Shown: positions 22,301 to 37,300, counted from the first letter of the stretch. The stretch is DNA of 64,000 nucleotides from Rhynchopus euleeides (GCA_963210315.1 OY723268.1:1674001-1738000), one strand, 5' to 3'. Translations and numbers: made by a program. The notes: generated by a model not told the origin, from the letters alone.

Positions 22301-25300
22301 AGGACTGCGGGGAGTGCGACGCGCAGTACGACAACGCGACGTGCTCGGAGTGCGCGGAGCTGTACGTGAAGACGACGGCGGCGGACGCGCAGGCGCAGGC
22401 GCAGGCGCAGGGGAAGGAGTGCCGGGCGTGCGACCGGGACGTGGACTGCTCCGGGAACGGGGCCCCGATCGGGACCGTCGGGGACCACGAGTCGTGCGTG
22501 TGCTCGTGCGACGGGGACACGCACTGGTACGGGGAGGCGTGCGGGCAGTGCGACTGGCGCCTGCAGGCGGACTGCAAGACGTGCATCGAGGGGTACGTGG
22601 CGCAGCAGGTCGCGGCCGGGTCGGTGCACGAGTGCCTGCTGGTGTCGAACACGCTGCAGTGCGCGTACGCCGGGAAGACGCTGAAGTTCTTCGACCCGGC
22701 GTCCCCGGGGGTGCTGCTGCGGATCAGCCCCGTGGGGGGTGCCGCGCACTACTTCGCGGGCGGGGGTGCGGCCGGGGTTGCCGGGGCGTGGAAGACGGGG
22801 ACGCGGTTCGCCGTCGTGGTGGAGGAGGCGGACGGGCGCTACACGCACGAGTTTGAGTTCGAGAAGAGCGGGCCGTTCCCGCGCATCCTGCGGGCGCGGT
22901 ACCTGACGGCGCAGCCGCCGGCGGCGGTGGTGCCGGCGGACCTGCTGGTGTGGTCGGACCTGATGACGGAGGCGCCGTGCCAGCGGGTGCGGGCGGACGC
23001 GCCGTGCACGACGTGCGTGCCGTGCAGCGTGAGCGAGCACTGCAGCGGGAACGCGGCGGCGGTGACGTCGTCGGCGGACGGGCAGACGTGCGTGTGCACG
23101 TGCCTGCCGCAGTGGTCGGGCCCGGAGTGCGACAAGTGCAACCAGACGCTGTACAACGACCTGTGCACGGGGTGCCGGACGCCGGGGCTGGACTTCCCGC
23201 TCGGGTGCGGGGGGTGCTCGGACGAGGCGAACTGCAACGGGCGTGCGGAGGAGGTGGTGCAGGAGGCGAACGGGACGTGCACGTGCCGGTGCAAGGGGAA
23301 CTACGCCGGGGGCCGGTGCGAGAAGTGCCCGTCCCCCTTCACGGGGGCGAACTGCGACGAGTGCATGGCGGGGCACGTCGGGACCCCGCCGGACTGCACG
23401 CCGTGCGAGTGCGTGGCGAACGGGAACGGGGTGGTGGCGCCCGCGTCCCCCTGCAGCGAGTGCGTGTGCAAGCGGGCGGGGCTGCAGCCGCCGGCGTGCG
23501 CGGAGTGCGTGGGGGGCCGTGTGGCCCCGGACTGCACGGAGTGCCCGGCCCCGCAGGTGTACGACGCGGGGGCGGGGCAGTGCCGCGCGTGCTCCGTGGC
23601 GGCCGACTGCGGCGGGGACGCGAACGCGGTGAAGGTGGAGGCCGTGGCGGCGGAGCCTGTGAACGGGGCGCTGCAGTGGAAGTGCGTGTGCACGTGCAAG
23701 CCGGGGTTCTCGGGGCCCGGGTGCCCCCCGGTCCCGCCGGGCGGGAACTGCACGCTGGAGTACTGCGGCGGGGCCGGGAAGGCGGTGGCGGCGCGCCCCA
23801 CGGGGGACGGCGGGTGCACGTGCGTGTGCCAGGAGGGGCTCGCCGGGGCGCGGTGCGACGAGTGCGCGGACGGGAACGACAAGGCGACGGACTGCCGGAC
23901 GTGCGTGGCCGGGCACGTGGACACGTGCCACGGGAAGTGCGAGCGTGCGGCGTGCGTCGCGTGCTCTGCGGAGCGGGACTGCAACGGGCGCGGGGTGCTG
24001 ACGGCGCGCCCGGAGTGCGACTGGCCGGCGGAGAAGCTGCAGTTCCGCGGGGGTGCGGACGGGGCGCGGAAGACGGTGACGAGCTCGGGGCGGCTGCGCA
24101 TCGACGGGCGCCTGGAGGGGGTGCAGGGGCGGTGGGTGGCGGCGGACACGTTCGCCGCAATCCGCCCCGACCTGGGCGGGTGCGAGTACGTGGTGCGGTT
24201 TGCCGTGGGCGGGCTGGTGTCGGCGTGCGGGCCTGTCGGTGCGGGGCTGGACGGGTCGGTGGCGCAGGACGCGGAGTCGTGGGAGACGGCGCCGGTGTGC
24301 CTGGCCCCGCCGGAGTGCGTGTGCCTGTGCAGCTCCCCGTGGCAGGCGCCGACGTGCGAGTGGTGCGACCCGACGCTGTTCGACGCGCAGACGTGTGCGA
24401 AGTGCTCGCCGCGGCGCGTGGACTACCCGACGTGCACGCTGTGCACGAGCGAGCAGCACTGCAACGGGCGGGCCCAGCCCGGGAAGTACATCCTCGCGGC
24501 GGAGGACGGGGAGACGTGCCGGTGCCCGTGCAAGGACGCGTGGGAGGGGGACGCGTGCGAGCGCTGCCCCGAGGGGTACAACGTGGGGTACGGGAGCGGG
24601 TGGAACCGGCACCAGAAGGGGGCGCGCGAGTGCTCGGTGTGCAAGTCCGGGTGGGAGCTGCAGGCGGACGGGACGTGCCGGGAGTGCACGGCCGTGGCGG
24701 ACTGCTTCGGGCACGCCGCGTCTGACATCTGGTCGGTGCACGGGGACCGGTGCCGCTGCAAGTGCCAGAACGAGTTCCGCGACTCGTCGCGCAACTGCGA
24801 GGTGTGCGTGCCCGGGCATGCGGAGGCGACGGACTGCCGGACGTGCGAGGCCGGGTACTTCCAGCAGCTCGACTCTGCCGTGGGCGGTGCGGGGCGCTTC
24901 GAGTGCAAGCCGTGCATCTTCTCCGAGTGGTGCAACGGGCGCGGGCTGACCATCTTCCGGGACCCGTCGGACGCGTACCAGTGCGCGTGCACGTGCCGCA
25001 ACGGGTGGACGGGCCCGCGGTGCTCGGTGTGCCCGGACCACCTGGCCGGGGCGGACTGCGACGAGTGCGCGCTCGGCTACTACGGGCAGGCCCCGGACTG
25101 CAAGCCGTGCGCGCGCGAGTGCGTGAACGGGGTGCGCACGGCGCTGTGCGGGTGCGCGTGCACCGGGAAGTGGGGCGGGGACGACTGCGGCGAGTGCCCG
25201 GCGAAGTACGACGCGGCGAAGGGGTGCGACGAGTGCGGGCCCAAGCACGCGGGGTGGCCGGCGTGCGCCGAGTGCACGGTGGAGGCGCACTGCGGCGGTG

Positions 25301-28300
25301 CCGGGCGGGCCACGGGGGTGGCGCCGAACGCGGACCGCACGGCGTGCGTGTGCGAGTGCCGGGAGCCGTTCCAGCTGCCGGGGTGCACNNNNNNNNNNNN
25401 NNNNNNNNNNNNNNNNNNNNNNNNNNNNNNNNNNNNNNNNNNNNNNNNNNNNNNNNNNNNNNNNNNNNNNNNNNNNNNNNNNNNNNNNNNNNNNNNNNNN
25501 NNNNNNNNNNNNNNNNNNNNNNNNNNNNNNNNNNNNNNNNNNNNNNNNNNNNNNNNNNNNNNNNNNNNNNNNNNNNNNNNNNNNNNNNGCGACCGGTGCG
25601 ACGAGGTCGGGGTGGTGTACCCTGCATGCGGGACGTGCTCGCTGTCGCTGTGCCACGGGAACGGGGTGTCGGTGCGGGCCGCGGCCAGCGCCGCCAGCGG
25701 GTGCGAGTGCACGTGCCGGAACCAGTACGACGCGGCGACGGACTGCGCGGAGTGCCCTGCGGGGATGGCGGGCGACTGCTCCGTGTGCGCGAGCAAGTGG
25801 GTCGCCGTGGCGGGGGTGGCGCCGCTGCAGTGCCGCGAGTGCACGCGGGCGGCGGACTGCTCGGGCCACGGTGTGCCGGTGGCGACGGACGTGGCGGGCA
25901 CCGGGTGCGTGTGCCGCTGCGACGGGCTGTGGACGGGGGACAAGTGCCAGACGTGCCCCGCCGGGTACGACGCGGCGGGCGGGTGCACCGGGTGCGCGGC
26001 GGACCACTACGAGACCGGGTACGACGACGTGCGCGGGGTGGTGACGTGCGCGGCGTGCGACGTGGCGGTGCACTGCAACGGGAACGCGCAGACCGTGAGG
26101 CCCACGGACGACAAGAAGGGGTGCGTGTGCGGGCCGTGCACCGCGGGCACCTTCTGGCAGGGGCTGGCGTGCGGGAGCTGCCCTGCGAAGTACGAGCAGA
26201 CGCAGTGCAAGGCGTGTGCGGCGGGGCAGCTGGACGACTTCCCCGCGTGCACGGGGTGCAGCGCGGTGCAGCACTGCAGCGGGCGGGCGGATGACGTGGC
26301 GATGGACGCCGGGCGGCAGACGTGCAACTGCACGTGCAAGGTCGGGTGGACCGGCAGCCAGTGCCAGGACTGCGACACAGCGAACGACTACGTGGCGGGG
26401 GTGCTGGGGGGCTGCCGGCAGTGCGACGTGGCGGTGGACTGCAGCGGGGGCGGGCGGAACGCCCTCTCGGCCGAGCCGTCGGTGGACATGAAGGAGTGCG
26501 TGTGCAAGTGCCGGAACAAGTTCTCGGGGCGCGACTGCAGCGTGTGCGCGGCGCCGCACGCGGGTGCGGACTGCGACCGGTGCGCGGCCGGGCACGTGGG
26601 GTACCCGGAGTGCACGGCGTGCACGTGCAGCGGGGTGGGGACGACGGGCGTGGCCTTTGTGCGCGGGGCCGGGGCGGCGCAGGTGTGCGCGTGCGAGTGC
26701 CTGCCCGGGTACGCCGGGGACCGGTGCGACGAGTGCGAGGCCGGGTACGGCAGCGAGGCCGGCGGGGCGTGCGTGGCGTGCGACACGGCGGTGCACTGCA
26801 GCGGGCACGCGGTGGGGGTGGCGAGCGCCGGCGGCGCCGGGGCGCGGTGCGAGTGCGTGTGCGCGAACAAGTGGGGCGGGGACAAGTGCGACGAGTGCGC
26901 TTCCCCGTACGCCGGGCCGGCGTGCAGCCAGTGCGAGGCGGGGCGCGTGCGGTACCCCGCGTGCGACAGCTGCGAGGAGGAGTGCAACACGGGGGCCGGT
27001 GGGACCGGGGCGTCGTACACGGTGAACCCGATGGGCGGGGGCGAGTGCGTGTGCACGTGCCGGGAGCAGTGGAGCGGGCCCGGGTGCGCGGAGTGCGTGC
27101 AGCCGTACCGCAGGGAGGGCGGCAGCTGCAACCAGTGCGAGGTGGGGCTGGTGCGCGTCGCCACGGCGGACGGGTCGGCGGTGGAGTGCGTGCAGTGCAC
27201 GAGCGACATGCACTGCAACGGGCGCGGGTCTTCCGTTGCCGCAAAGCCGGACGGGTCGGGGTGCGTGTGCGAGGTGTGCGAGAAGCCGTGGACGGGGCGC
27301 CAGTGCCAGACCTGCCCCGTGGGCTACAACGCGACGACCGGGTGCGTCGCGTGCGCGAACGGGTACCACCCCGTCGGGGGCGACTGCGTGGCGTGCTCGG
27401 CGGCCGTGCAGTGCAGCGGCCACGGGACCGTCTTCTCCGACGGGGAGACGTGCCAGTGCCTGTGCCGGAACGAGTGGTACGGGGCGGACTGCAGCTCGTG
27501 CGACTCGGCCGCGTTCAACCTGACGAACGACTGCTCGGGGTGCGCGGAGGGGGTGTCGGGGACGGCCCCGGTGTGCGTCCCGTGCGACATGGACAAGCAC
27601 TGCAACGGGCGGGCGACGGCGGTGACAGCCAACGGGGCGTCGTGCGACTGCACGTGCCGGAACGAGTGGACGGGGGGCAAGTGCCAGACGTGCCCGGCTG
27701 GGTTCAACGCGACGAACGACTGCAGCGGGTGCGGGCACGGGTACGTGTCCAACGGGGCCGGCGGGTGCGTGCTGTGCACGGTGTCTGCGGACTGCAGCGG
27801 GCAGGCGTCGGGTGTGGCGACGGAGGGCGGGAAGTGCGTGTGCCAGTGCCTGGGGCAGCTGACGGCTGCGTCGAAGTGCACGACGTGCCCCACGCAGTAC
27901 ACGCAGGCGCACACGGGGCGGTGCGACCGGTGCGCGGACGGCCACGCGGGCTACCCGGAGTGCAAGGCGTGCTCCGACGCCACGGACTGCAGCGGGCACG
28001 GGAAGGCGTCGGCGGGGAGCTCGAGCGCCGGCAGCGCGGTGCAGTGCGGGTGCGCGTGCGAGCCCGGGTACCGCGGGCTGAAGTGCCAGTACTGCGCGCC
28101 GGGGCACGTGCGCACGGCCGGGGGCGGGTGCGTGGCGTGCACGTCGGCGGGGCACTGCAGCGGGAACGCGGTGGCGGTGTACCCGGATGCGCTGCAGACG
28201 GAGTGCGTGTGCACGTGTGCGGCGTCGTGGACGACCGGGCCGGCGGTGGCGCCGGGGGCGCAGAAGTGCGGGGAGTGCGACACGGCCCGCTACAACGCGA

Positions 28301-31300
28301 CGGCGGGGTGCGGCCAGTGCGCGGAGGGGCGCATCCTGTACCCGCAGTGCCTGGAGTGCGATGCGGCGCTGTCGAACCGCCTCGGGTGCTCGGGGCACGG
28401 GACGGTCGCCCCGTCGGAGGACAGGACGGCGTGCGTGTGCAAGTGCGACGGGCAGTGGACCGGGGCGCGGTGCGCCACGTGCAACACGGACAGGTACGAC
28501 GCGGCGACGTGCAGCCAGTGCGCGGCCGGGCGCTACGGGTACCCGGAGTGCGCGGAGTGCACGGGCGCGCTGCACTGCAGCGACCACGGGGCGGTGGCCC
28601 CGCAGGTGAGCGCGGACAAGACGGGGTGCGAGTGCGGGGCGTGCCGGAACCAGTGGGCCGGGGCGGACTGCGGGACGTGCCCGGAGAAGTTCGCCGGGGC
28701 GGACTGCGACCGGTGCAACGCGTCGCTGCTGTACGCCGGGGTGCCGCCGGACTGCGCGCTGTGCACGCTGGCGGAGGTGGGGGCGACGGTTTGCAACGGG
28801 AAGGCGGTGGCGGTGCAGCTGTCGGACGACGGGGAGTCGTGCAAGTGCGTGTGCGAGCCCGGGTACGCGGCGGATGCGAACTGCGCGGAGTGTGCGGAGG
28901 ACTACGTGCGCGACGCGGCGACGGGGGCGTGCACGCCGTGCACGGTGGCGGCGCGCTGCGGCGGGGCCGGGCGTGCGGTTGCGGCCGTGGTGGCGTCGGA
29001 GGCGCGGTGCGAGTGCGTGTGCCAGTACCCGTTCCGCCCGGACGCGGTGACGGGGGCGTGCACGGCGTGCGAGGCCGGGCATGACCCGGCACAGGACTGC
29101 GCGGTGTGCCTGCCGGGGCAGGGCTACGTGGCGGCGCCGGGTGCCGGCGGGCTGCTGCGGTGCAGGGAGTGCCGGATCGACGTGGACTGCAACGGGCGTG
29201 CCACCGCGGTGCGGGTGGAGAAGGGGGAGTGCGTGTGCACGTGCGAGAACCACTGGACGGGGCCGGACTGCTGCACGTGCCCGGAGAAGTACGGGGGCGA
29301 CAACTGCGACGAGTGCGGGACCGGGTACTTCAACCTGTCGGGCGTGTGCGAGCCGTGCACGGCGGCGGCGCGGTGCAGCGGGCACGCCACAAAGGTGTCG
29401 GTGACGGCGGCCGGCGGGTGCGAGTGCCAGTGCCGGAACCAGTGGGGCGGGGCGGACTGCTCGGTGTGCCCGGCGCACTTCGACGCGGGCGGGAGCGACT
29501 GCAGCGTGTGCGAGAGCGGGTACTACACGGCCGTGTCGGCCGCAACCGGGGCGCTGGAGTGCGTGGAGTGCACGGCGGCGGCGGCCGGGTGTGTGGCCGG
29601 GAACGTGGCGCGCGCGGTGACGGACGGGCGGACGTGCGGGTGCGTGTGCGCGTCCCCGTGGGCCGGGAAGGACTGCAGCGAGTGCCCGGAGCAGTACGAG
29701 CAGGCGACGTGTGCGGGGTGCGCGCCCGGGTTCGCGGGGACCTTCCCGGCGTGCGGGGGGTGCACGGACGCGCGCACGTGCAGCGGCCACGGGGCGGTGG
29801 TGGCCGGGACGTGCGACTGCGCGTGCCGGAACCGCTGGAGCGGGTCGAACTGCGGGGAGTGCGCGGCCCCGTACACCGGGGCGGACTGCAACGAGTGCCG
29901 TGACGGGTGGGTGCGCGGGGGTGCGGACGCGGAGGGGCGCCTGCAGTGCGTGGAGTGCACGGTGGCGGCGCACTGCGGCGGGAACGCCCACTCGGTGACG
30001 TCGTCGGCGGACGGGAGCACGTGCGTGTGCGCGTGCCGGGAGCCGTTTGTCGGGGCGGGGTGCGGCGGCTGCGACGCGGACCGCTTCAACGGCGACTGCA
30101 CGGCGTGCAAGGCGGGCGAGGGGCGCGTCCTCTTCCCCGCGTGCTGGAACTGCACGGAGATCGGGGTCGGGGCGGTGAAGTACGGGGTGGTGGGGACGAC
30201 CTACACCCCGACGGAGGCGCTTGCGGCTGCGGAGCTGGTGTGCAGCGGGCGCGGGATGCTGGAGCCGTCCGCGTCTGTTGCGGGCGTGTGTGCGTGCACG
30301 TGCGCGGCCGGCTATGCCGGGGCTGTGTGCGAGGGGTGCGCGCCCGGGTTTGTGCGCTCCGCCGCCGCATCTGCGTCCGCGTCTGGCGGGGAGTGCACGC
30401 AGTGCACGAACGAGACGGCGTGCAACTCGCGCGCATCCAGCGTGGGGACAACGGCGGACCGGACCGGGTGCGTGTGCCACTGCATGGACCACTGGGCGGG
30501 GACAAACTGCTCCACGTGCCCGGTGCAGTACGAGCAGACGGAGTGCAGGGCGTGCGCGGACGGCTACTTCGCGGAGGGGACGGTGTGCCGCGAGTGCACG
30601 GGGGCGTACTGCAACGGGCGGGCCCTGTCGGCACCGGCCGTGGTCGGCGGGGTGTGCACGTGCCCGCCCAGCTGCAAGAACGGGTGGTCCGGGGCGAGGT
30701 GCGAGACGTGCCTGCACGCCGGGGATGACTGCGACGTGTGCGCGGACGGGGAGATCGGGACGCCCCCGTCGTGTGTGGCTTGCGATGCGGCTGTTGTGTG
30801 CAGCGGGCGGGCGGCTGTGTACACCACCAGCAGCGGGTCTTCTCCTTCTGCCGCACGCCGGTGCGTGTGCGGGCCGTGCGAGGCGGGATACACCGGGGCG
30901 GACTGCAGCGCGTGTGCGGAGGGGTGGATCCCCGGCGCCACTGCCGGGACGTGCGTGGAGTGCACGTCGGCGGCGCACTGCAGCGGGAACGCGGCGGGCG
31001 TGACGTCCTCGGCGGACGGGACGGCGTGCGCGTGCGCGTGCACCTGGCCGTGGAGCGGGGAGAAGTGCGCCACGTGCCCGGCCGGGTTCGTCCACAACAC
31101 GGCGGCGGTGCCGGCGACGTGCACGGCGTGCGCCGCGGGCTACGTGCGCGACGGGCTGGGCTGCCGGGAGTGCAGCCTGGCTGCGGACTGCAGCGGGCAC
31201 GCGTCGGCGGTGGACAGCGACGCGGCGTCGGCGCAGTGCGTGTGCACGTGCACGGGCCAGTACCAGGGGCAGCAGTGCGACGTGTGCGCCGTCAAGTTTG

Positions 31301-34300
31301 AGCAGGCGACGTGCGCGGGGTGCGCGGTGCCGTACCACGGCGTGGCGCCGGACTGCCAGCTGTGCACCATCGGCGGGTCGTGCAACGGGCACGCGTCGAA
31401 TGTGACGTCGGACGGGAGCACGTGCCAGTGCACGTGCGAGAACAGCTGGGAGCCGCCGACGTGCGCGACGTGCCCTGCCGGGTACGACGTGGCGGCCAAC
31501 TGCATCGGGTGTGCCAGCGGGTTCTACGCGAAGAACGGGGGGTGCTCCCCGTGCAGCGACGTGTGCGTGCACGGGACGGCGGTCGGGTCGGACGGGGTGC
31601 TGTGCGCGTGCCGGTGCGAGCCCGGGTGGACCGGGGACACCTGCAACGTGTGCAACACGGACACGTACAACGCGGGGTGCACGGCGTGCAAGGACGCGTC
31701 GCTGCCCTTCCCCGACTGCGGGTGTGACAGCGCGACGACGTGCAACGGGAACGGGGTGGCGACCCCCCCGGCCAGCTCGGCGGACGGGACGTGCACGTGC
31801 ACGTGCAGCGACCGCTGGAGCGGGCCGCGCTGCACCGACTGCCTGTACCCGTACACGAGGACGGCGGACGGGCGGTGCAACGCGTGCGTGCCGCGCCACG
31901 TGTCGGGTGTGGACGCGGTGTCGGGGCTGCTGACGTGCACGGCGTGCTCGCCCGAGGCGGACTGCAGCGGGCGGGCCGCGGGTGTGACGGTGAAGGACAA
32001 CAAGTGCGTGTGCGAGTGCCGGAACATGTGGGACAGCGCGAGCGGGTGCGCCACGTGCCCGTCTGTGTACGACGAGGCGCAGGACTGCGGGGCGTGTGCG
32101 GGGGATCTGGTGCTGTACCCGTACTGTGTGGAGTGCTCCCAGCAGGGGTACGCCGCGCTGGCGGCCGTGCTGCCGGAGCCGGACATCGGGCCGCACCCGT
32201 CGCAGTGTTTCGCGGGTTCGCTTGAGAAGGACACGGATGTGACGTGCAAGTGCACGTGCCCGCCCGGGGTGGGCGGGGACTTCTGCCACAGGTGCGAGCC
32301 GGGCTACGCCAGGGACGCTGCGAATGGCAACACCTGCGTCCTGTGCAGCGGGCGGGAGCGGTGCAGCGGGCACGGGGTGTCGGTGCTGGAGCAGGGCGCC
32401 TGCAAGTGCCAGTGCGACGGGCAGTGGACCGGGGACAGGTGCGAGACGTGCGACACGGCCAAGTACGACAGCAGCACGTGCAAGGCGTGCGCCGGGACGA
32501 AGAGGGGGTGGTACCCGGTGTGCGTGGACTGCGACGAGTACTGCGGTGCCGGCGGTGTCGGGCACGAGGAGAACGGGGCGTGCAAGTGCGAGTGCGGCGG
32601 GAAGCTGGTCGGGGAGCGGTGCACGGTGTGCCCGCACCCGTACAGCGGGGCGGGGTGCGACACGTGCGTGGCGAGGCACGTGCGCGTGGCCGCCACAGCT
32701 GGCGGGGCGGCGGCAGACGAGTGGACGTGCCGGCGCTGCACCCTCGGGGCGGTGGCGAGCGCGGACTGCCACAGGGCGGGGACGCGCGACGTGGAGGCTG
32801 TGGATGAGGAGTGCGTGTGCCGCTGCCTGCCGGGGTGGGCCGGGGCGCGGTGCGACAGGTGCGTGGCGGGGCTGGGCGGTGCGCGGTGCGACCAGTGCCC
32901 CGAGGGGACGGTGGGGACCCCGGACACCTGCCGGACGTGCGGCAACGCTGCGGACTGCAACGGGCACGCCGAGTCGGTGACGACGGACGGGGCCGGGGCG
33001 CAGGTGTGCACGTGCACGTGCAAGCCCGGGTACGCGGGGGCGGACTGCGGGGAGTGCGCGGACGGGCACGTGCGCAGCAGCAGCGACGGGCTGTGCGTGG
33101 CGTGCGCCGGGGAGACGCACTGCAACGGGCGCACCCCCTTCGTCCTCGCGGAGGGCGGGGTGTGCGTGTGCTACGGGTGCGAGGGGCAGTGGACGGGGCA
33201 GCACTGCGAGGTGTGCCCGGAAGCGTTCGACGCGGCGCAGGGGTGCGCGGCGTGCGCGGCGGGATACGTGGGCCAGTACCCGGCGTGCACGGCGTGCGAC
33301 GCCGACCTGCACTGCAGCGGGCACGGGACGGTGTCGGCCGGGGCGGCGCGGTGCGAGTGCATGTGCGCGGCCCCGTGGATCGGGCTGGAGTGCGACGTGT
33401 GCCCGAAGACGCACCACCTGACGGCGGACGGGGAGTGCGTGCCGTGCGCGCAGTTCCACGTGAAGGCCGGGGCGGCGGCGGCGCTGGGGTGCCGCGCCTG
33501 CAACGCGCTGGCGGACTGCAGCGGGCACGGGTACGTGACCGGGACGGACGGGGAGCACAACCAGTGCACGTGCCGCTGCCGCGGGCAGTGGACCGGGAAG
33601 GCGTGCGACGGGTGCGACACGGACAGGTACGACGCGGGGACGTGCAGCAGGTGCGCGGCCGGGCGCTACGGGTACCCGGAGTGCCGGGCGTGCACGGTGG
33701 AGCAGGCGTGCTCGGGGACGGCGCACGCCAGCTCCGCGACGGTGGAGGCGGACGGGCGGTGCGTGTGCGCGTGCCGGGACAGCTGGGGCGGGGCGGACTG
33801 CTCGGCGTGCCCGGCCATCTACGCCCAGGACACGTGTGCGGGGTGCGCGGCTGCAGGGACGTACCCGACGTGCGGGGAGTGCCAGACGGGCATGCACTGC
33901 AACGGGCGTGCCGACAGCGTGGCCCCTGTGGGCGGGGTGTGCGTGTGCGCGTGCCGGAACCAGTGGGCCGGGGACAAGTGCCAGACGTGCCCGCAGGGGT
34001 ACGGCGGGGCGGACTGCAACGCGTGCGCGGAGGGTTGGTACGGGTACCCGACGTGCCGGGCGTGCACGCTGGAGCTGCACTGCAGCGGGGCGGCGCGTGC
34101 GACGCACGTGACGTCGGACGCGGCGCGCGCGGTGTGCGAGTGCACGTGTGCGGACCAGTGGGGCGGTGCCGGCGGGGCCGCCGGGGCCGGGTGCACGGGG
34201 TGCGATGCGAAGTACGACCAGGCGACGTGCGCCGGGTGCGCGGCGGGGCACGTGGACTACCCCGCGTGCACGGCGTGCTCCGACAGCGCGGACTGCGGGG

Positions 34301-37300
34301 GCCACGGGAAGGCCGCGCCCGACGCGGCGCAGTCGGCGTGCGAGTGCACGTGCAACCCCGGGTACCGCGGGGCGGCGTGCGGGCTGTGCGACGTGGGCTA
34401 CGTGCGGCGCGGGGCTGAGTGCGTGGCGTGCTCCGTCGCAGCGGACTGCAACGGGCGTGCCAGCAGCGTGACATCGGACGCGGCTGGGCTGGTGTGCCTG
34501 TGCGCGTGCAGCGGGCGGTGGGCCGGCGCCACGGACGGGTGTGTGTCGTGCCCTGCCGGGTACGAGGAGCCCCTGTGCACGGCGTGTGCGGACGGGTACT
34601 TCCGCGCCAGTGCGGCGGCGGCGGCGGTGCCGTGCCAGGCGTGCGACGTGGGGCGGCACTGCAGCGGGAACGCGCTCAAGGTGGAGAGCAAGGCGGACCG
34701 GACCGGGTGCGTGTGCACGTGCAAGCGCGGGTTCGCAGGCGCCACCTGCAGCGTGTGTGACGAGGGCTACACCGGGGTGAACTGCGACCGCTGCGACGAC
34801 GGGTACATCGCCACCACCGGGGGCGGCGGGGCGGCGGCGTGCCGCGCGTGCGGGAAGAGCGACTGCTCGGGGCACGGGCAGGTGACCGGGTCGACGGAGG
34901 CGCGGGACGTGTGCACGTGCGCGTGCGAGGGGCAGTGGAGCGGGGCGGACTGCGGGAAGTGCGAGGCGCCGTACGGCGGGGCGAACTGCACGGAGTGCGC
35001 GGCCGGGCGCTACAACTACCCGGCGTGCGACGTGTGCAGCGGGACGGCGGCGTGCTCGGGGCACGGGACGGCCACCGTGTCTGCTGACGGGCAGTCGTGC
35101 GCGTGCGAGTGCAACGGCTACTGGGAGGGGCTGGCGTGCGGGGTGTGCGCGAAGAAGTTCGACGCGGCGTGCAGCACGTGCGCCGCCGGCTACGTCGGGA
35201 CCGCCCCGGACTGCACGGAGTGCTCGGTGCCGGTGCACTGCAACGGGCACGCCACGGCGGTGGTGGAGGATGCCGGGGCGTGCAAGTGCACGTGCGCGAA
35301 CTACTGGACCGGGGAGGACTGCTCGGTGTGCCCTGCGGGGAAGACCGGGCCGAACTGCGACACGTGCACCACCCCGAACTGCGAGACGTGCACTGTGGAC
35401 GCGCACTGCAGCGGGCACGCCACGGCCGTGACGGCGGGGCTGACGGAGTGCGTGTGCTCGTGCCGGAACCGCTGGGAGGGGCAGACGTGCTCGAACTGCC
35501 CTGCGGGGTACGACGCGGCGCTGGACTGCAACGAGTGTGCGGCCGGGTACGTGTGGCACCGCGGGTCGTGCGTGGAGTGCACGGTGGACGCGCACTGCGG
35601 GGGTGCCGGGCGGGCCACGGGTGTGGCGTCGTCGGCGGACCGCCTGACGTGCCGGTGCGAGTGCACGGGGGCGTGGTACGGCGAGGGGTGCGCGGAGTGC
35701 CCGGCGCTGTTCGACCCGGTGACGTGCGCGGGGTGCCGGAACGCCGGGGAGGTGTTCCCGGCGTGCACGCCTGTGGCGACGGACGCGCCGGACACGGCGG
35801 CACCCGACACGTCCGTGCCGGCCGGTGCGACGGACGCGCCGGACACGCCGGCGCCGCCGGCCACGTGCCCCAGCAGCATGTGCTCGGGGCACGGGGAGGC
35901 TGGGCCGACGGGTGCCGGGGGCGCGTGCGCGTGCACGTGCGACGGGAAGTGGAGCGGGGCGACGTGCAACTACTGCCCCCCGCTGTACACGGGGGAGAAG
36001 TGCGACCGGTGCGCGCAGCCCTTCACGGACGCGTACCCGTCGTGCGCCCTGCTGTGCACGGTGGACAAGAGCTGCAGCGGGAACGCCCACTCGGTGGTGG
36101 CGACCGGGGACGCGGCGGCCCCGTGCCTGTGCGCGTGCAAGGGGCAGTGGAGCGGGGCCGACTGCTCCGTGTGCCCGCCGGCGGCCGGGCTGAACGCCAC
36201 GTGCACGGCGTGCGAGAACGGGATGGCGGACCCGACGGCGTGTGCCTGCACGGACGCGGGCAACTGCGGCGGGAACGGGGTGGCGTCGGTGTCGGGCGGG
36301 GCGTGCGTGTGCAAGTGCAACGGGAAGTGGGGCGGGGCGGACTGCACGGAGTGCCCGAAGAAGTACGACGCGGCGAAGGGGTGCGCGGCGTGCGCGGCGG
36401 GCCACGTGGGCTACCCGGAGTGCACGGAGTGCAAGGCGGACCTGCACTGCAACGGGCGCGGGACGGTGGCGCCGGACACGGCCCAGACGGCGTGCGTGTG
36501 CACGTGCGACAACGAGTGGTCCGGGAACCGGTGCGAGTCGTGCGCGTTCGCCGGGGCGAGCTGCAACGAGTGCCCGGCCGGGACGCGCGGGACACCGCCC
36601 ACGTGCACGGCGTGCTGCAACGGGAACGGGCAGCCGGTGCTCGCCGCGGCGGCCGTGGGCGGGCAGTGCGGGGAGTGCGTGTGCGACGCGCTGTTCGTCC
36701 CGACGGCGGGTGACGACGCGTGCACGCGCGACAGGTGCAACGACCAGGACTGGTGCGGCGGGCACGGGACGGCCGAGGCGCTGCCGACCAGCCCGTACTG
36801 CCGGTGCACGTGCAGCGGGAACTGGGACGGGGAGCGCTGCGACAGGTGCAAGGCCGGGGCTGTCGGGGTGGACTGCACGCAGACGTGCCCCGGGTCTGTG
36901 GTCGGGGCTGTCGCAGCGGCGGCCGACGTGTGCAACGGCGGGACGTGCGAGGCCGGGAGCACCGGGGCGGTGTGCAAGTGCACGGCCGGGTGCTTCGGGG
37001 AGACGTGCGCGTGCTGCTGCGGGGCGGCCGGGTGCGGGGCACACGGGACGTGCGTGTCGGACGCAACGGAGGTGTGCAAGTGCGAGTGCGCGGCCGGGTA
37101 CCGCGGCGCGGCGTGCGACATTGCGTGCCCGACGGCAAACGGGAAGGTGTGCAACGGGCACGGGACGTGCACGGCGGACGGGACGTGCCAGTGCGCCACC
37201 CCGTGGGCCGGGGAGGCGTGCGACCGGTGCGACGCGTCGCACTGGGGTGCGGACTGCGTGTACCCGTGCCCGGGGACCCCGCAGCCGTGCAGCGGGAACG

